A stretch of 15,216 bases of DNA from Hyphomicrobiales bacterium (GTDB lineage: Bacteria > Pseudomonadota > Alphaproteobacteria > Rhizobiales > JAUVMS01): the NCBI GenBank assembly GCA_030600135.1, contig JAUVMS010000017.1, forward strand, positions 1-15,216, written 5' to 3'. The notes under the pieces were generated by a model. The model ran no database searches. It was not told the DNA's origin and saw only the letters and a program-made list of their open reading frames with translations. Position 1 is the stretch's first letter, and each line of letters opens with the position of its first letter. Both the position numbers and the translations under genes were made by a program. Shown piece by piece: positions 15,205 to 15,216 of the stretch.

Positions 15205-15216
15205 ATGCGCGACCCA
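15205..15216 (+). CDS. Possible start of a further gene, cut by the window edge
   Basis: An ATG follows the TfoX-like stop codon with no gap and is open for the four codons left in the window (Met-Arg-Asp-Pro). Stop-start adjacency of this kind fits an operon, but four codons are too few to be sure. Confidence 0.25.

Overview
The window reads as a GC-rich bacterial chromosome segment, most likely alphaproteobacterial. That placement is an inference from overall base composition, abundant high-affinity branched-chain-type ABC transporter genes, a rhizobial/marine-type malonyl-CoA decarboxylase and CoA-linked catabolic genes. No rRNA, tRNA, CRISPR array, transposase or integrase was seen. Eleven complete genes lie on the minus strand between 519 and 13821 excluding gaps, and two complete genes plus a possible third start lie on the plus strand from 14029 to the right edge.

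Layout: (1) 1-518 is non-coding, with a pair of ~38-bp imperfect direct repeats, a GC-rich hairpin and two interlocking 9-bp inverted repeats just downstream of the transporter operon. (2) 519-5897 (minus) is a complete HAAT-family (Liv-type) ABC importer in the order substrate-binding protein, LivH, LivM, LivG, LivF, with strong Shine-Dalgarno sites and 1- and 4-base overlaps. Two subunits are enlarged: LivH carries an extra block of roughly 120 residues that looks membrane-embedded, and LivF carries an N-terminal extension of about 65 residues. (3) 5898-6185 is the upstream region of that operon and holds a short palindromic candidate operator. (4) 6186-7214 (minus) is a YpfJ-type zinc metallopeptidase whose stop codon is embedded in a long interrupted stem-loop. 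(5) 7393-8850 (minus) is malonyl-CoA decarboxylase. (6) 9025-13821 (minus) is a tight catabolic operon: SCP2-type thiolase, AMP-forming acyl-CoA synthetase, short-chain dehydrogenase and an acyl-CoA dehydrogenase-fold protein. (7) 13822-14028 is a divergent promoter region. (8) 14029-15204 (plus) encodes an AHL-lactonase-like metallo-beta-lactamase-fold hydrolase and a small TfoX N-terminal-domain protein.

How the parts may work together: the ligase would load an organic acid onto CoA, the dehydrogenase-fold protein, SDR and thiolase would process the thioester, and malonyl-CoA decarboxylase could turn malonyl-CoA into acetyl-CoA. The most interesting point is that the acyl-CoA dehydrogenase-fold protein has no glutamate at either known catalytic-base position (Gly at the EGT site, Gln at the alternative site) and has an arginine at residue 84. 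This is the pattern I associate with 3-sulfinopropionyl-CoA desulfinase. No enoyl-CoA hydratase is present in the window. The cluster may therefore handle an organosulfur or other unusual acid rather than run ordinary beta-oxidation; this is a hypothesis. The Liv-type importer with unusual subunits could supply its substrate, but nothing in the sequence links the two directly.
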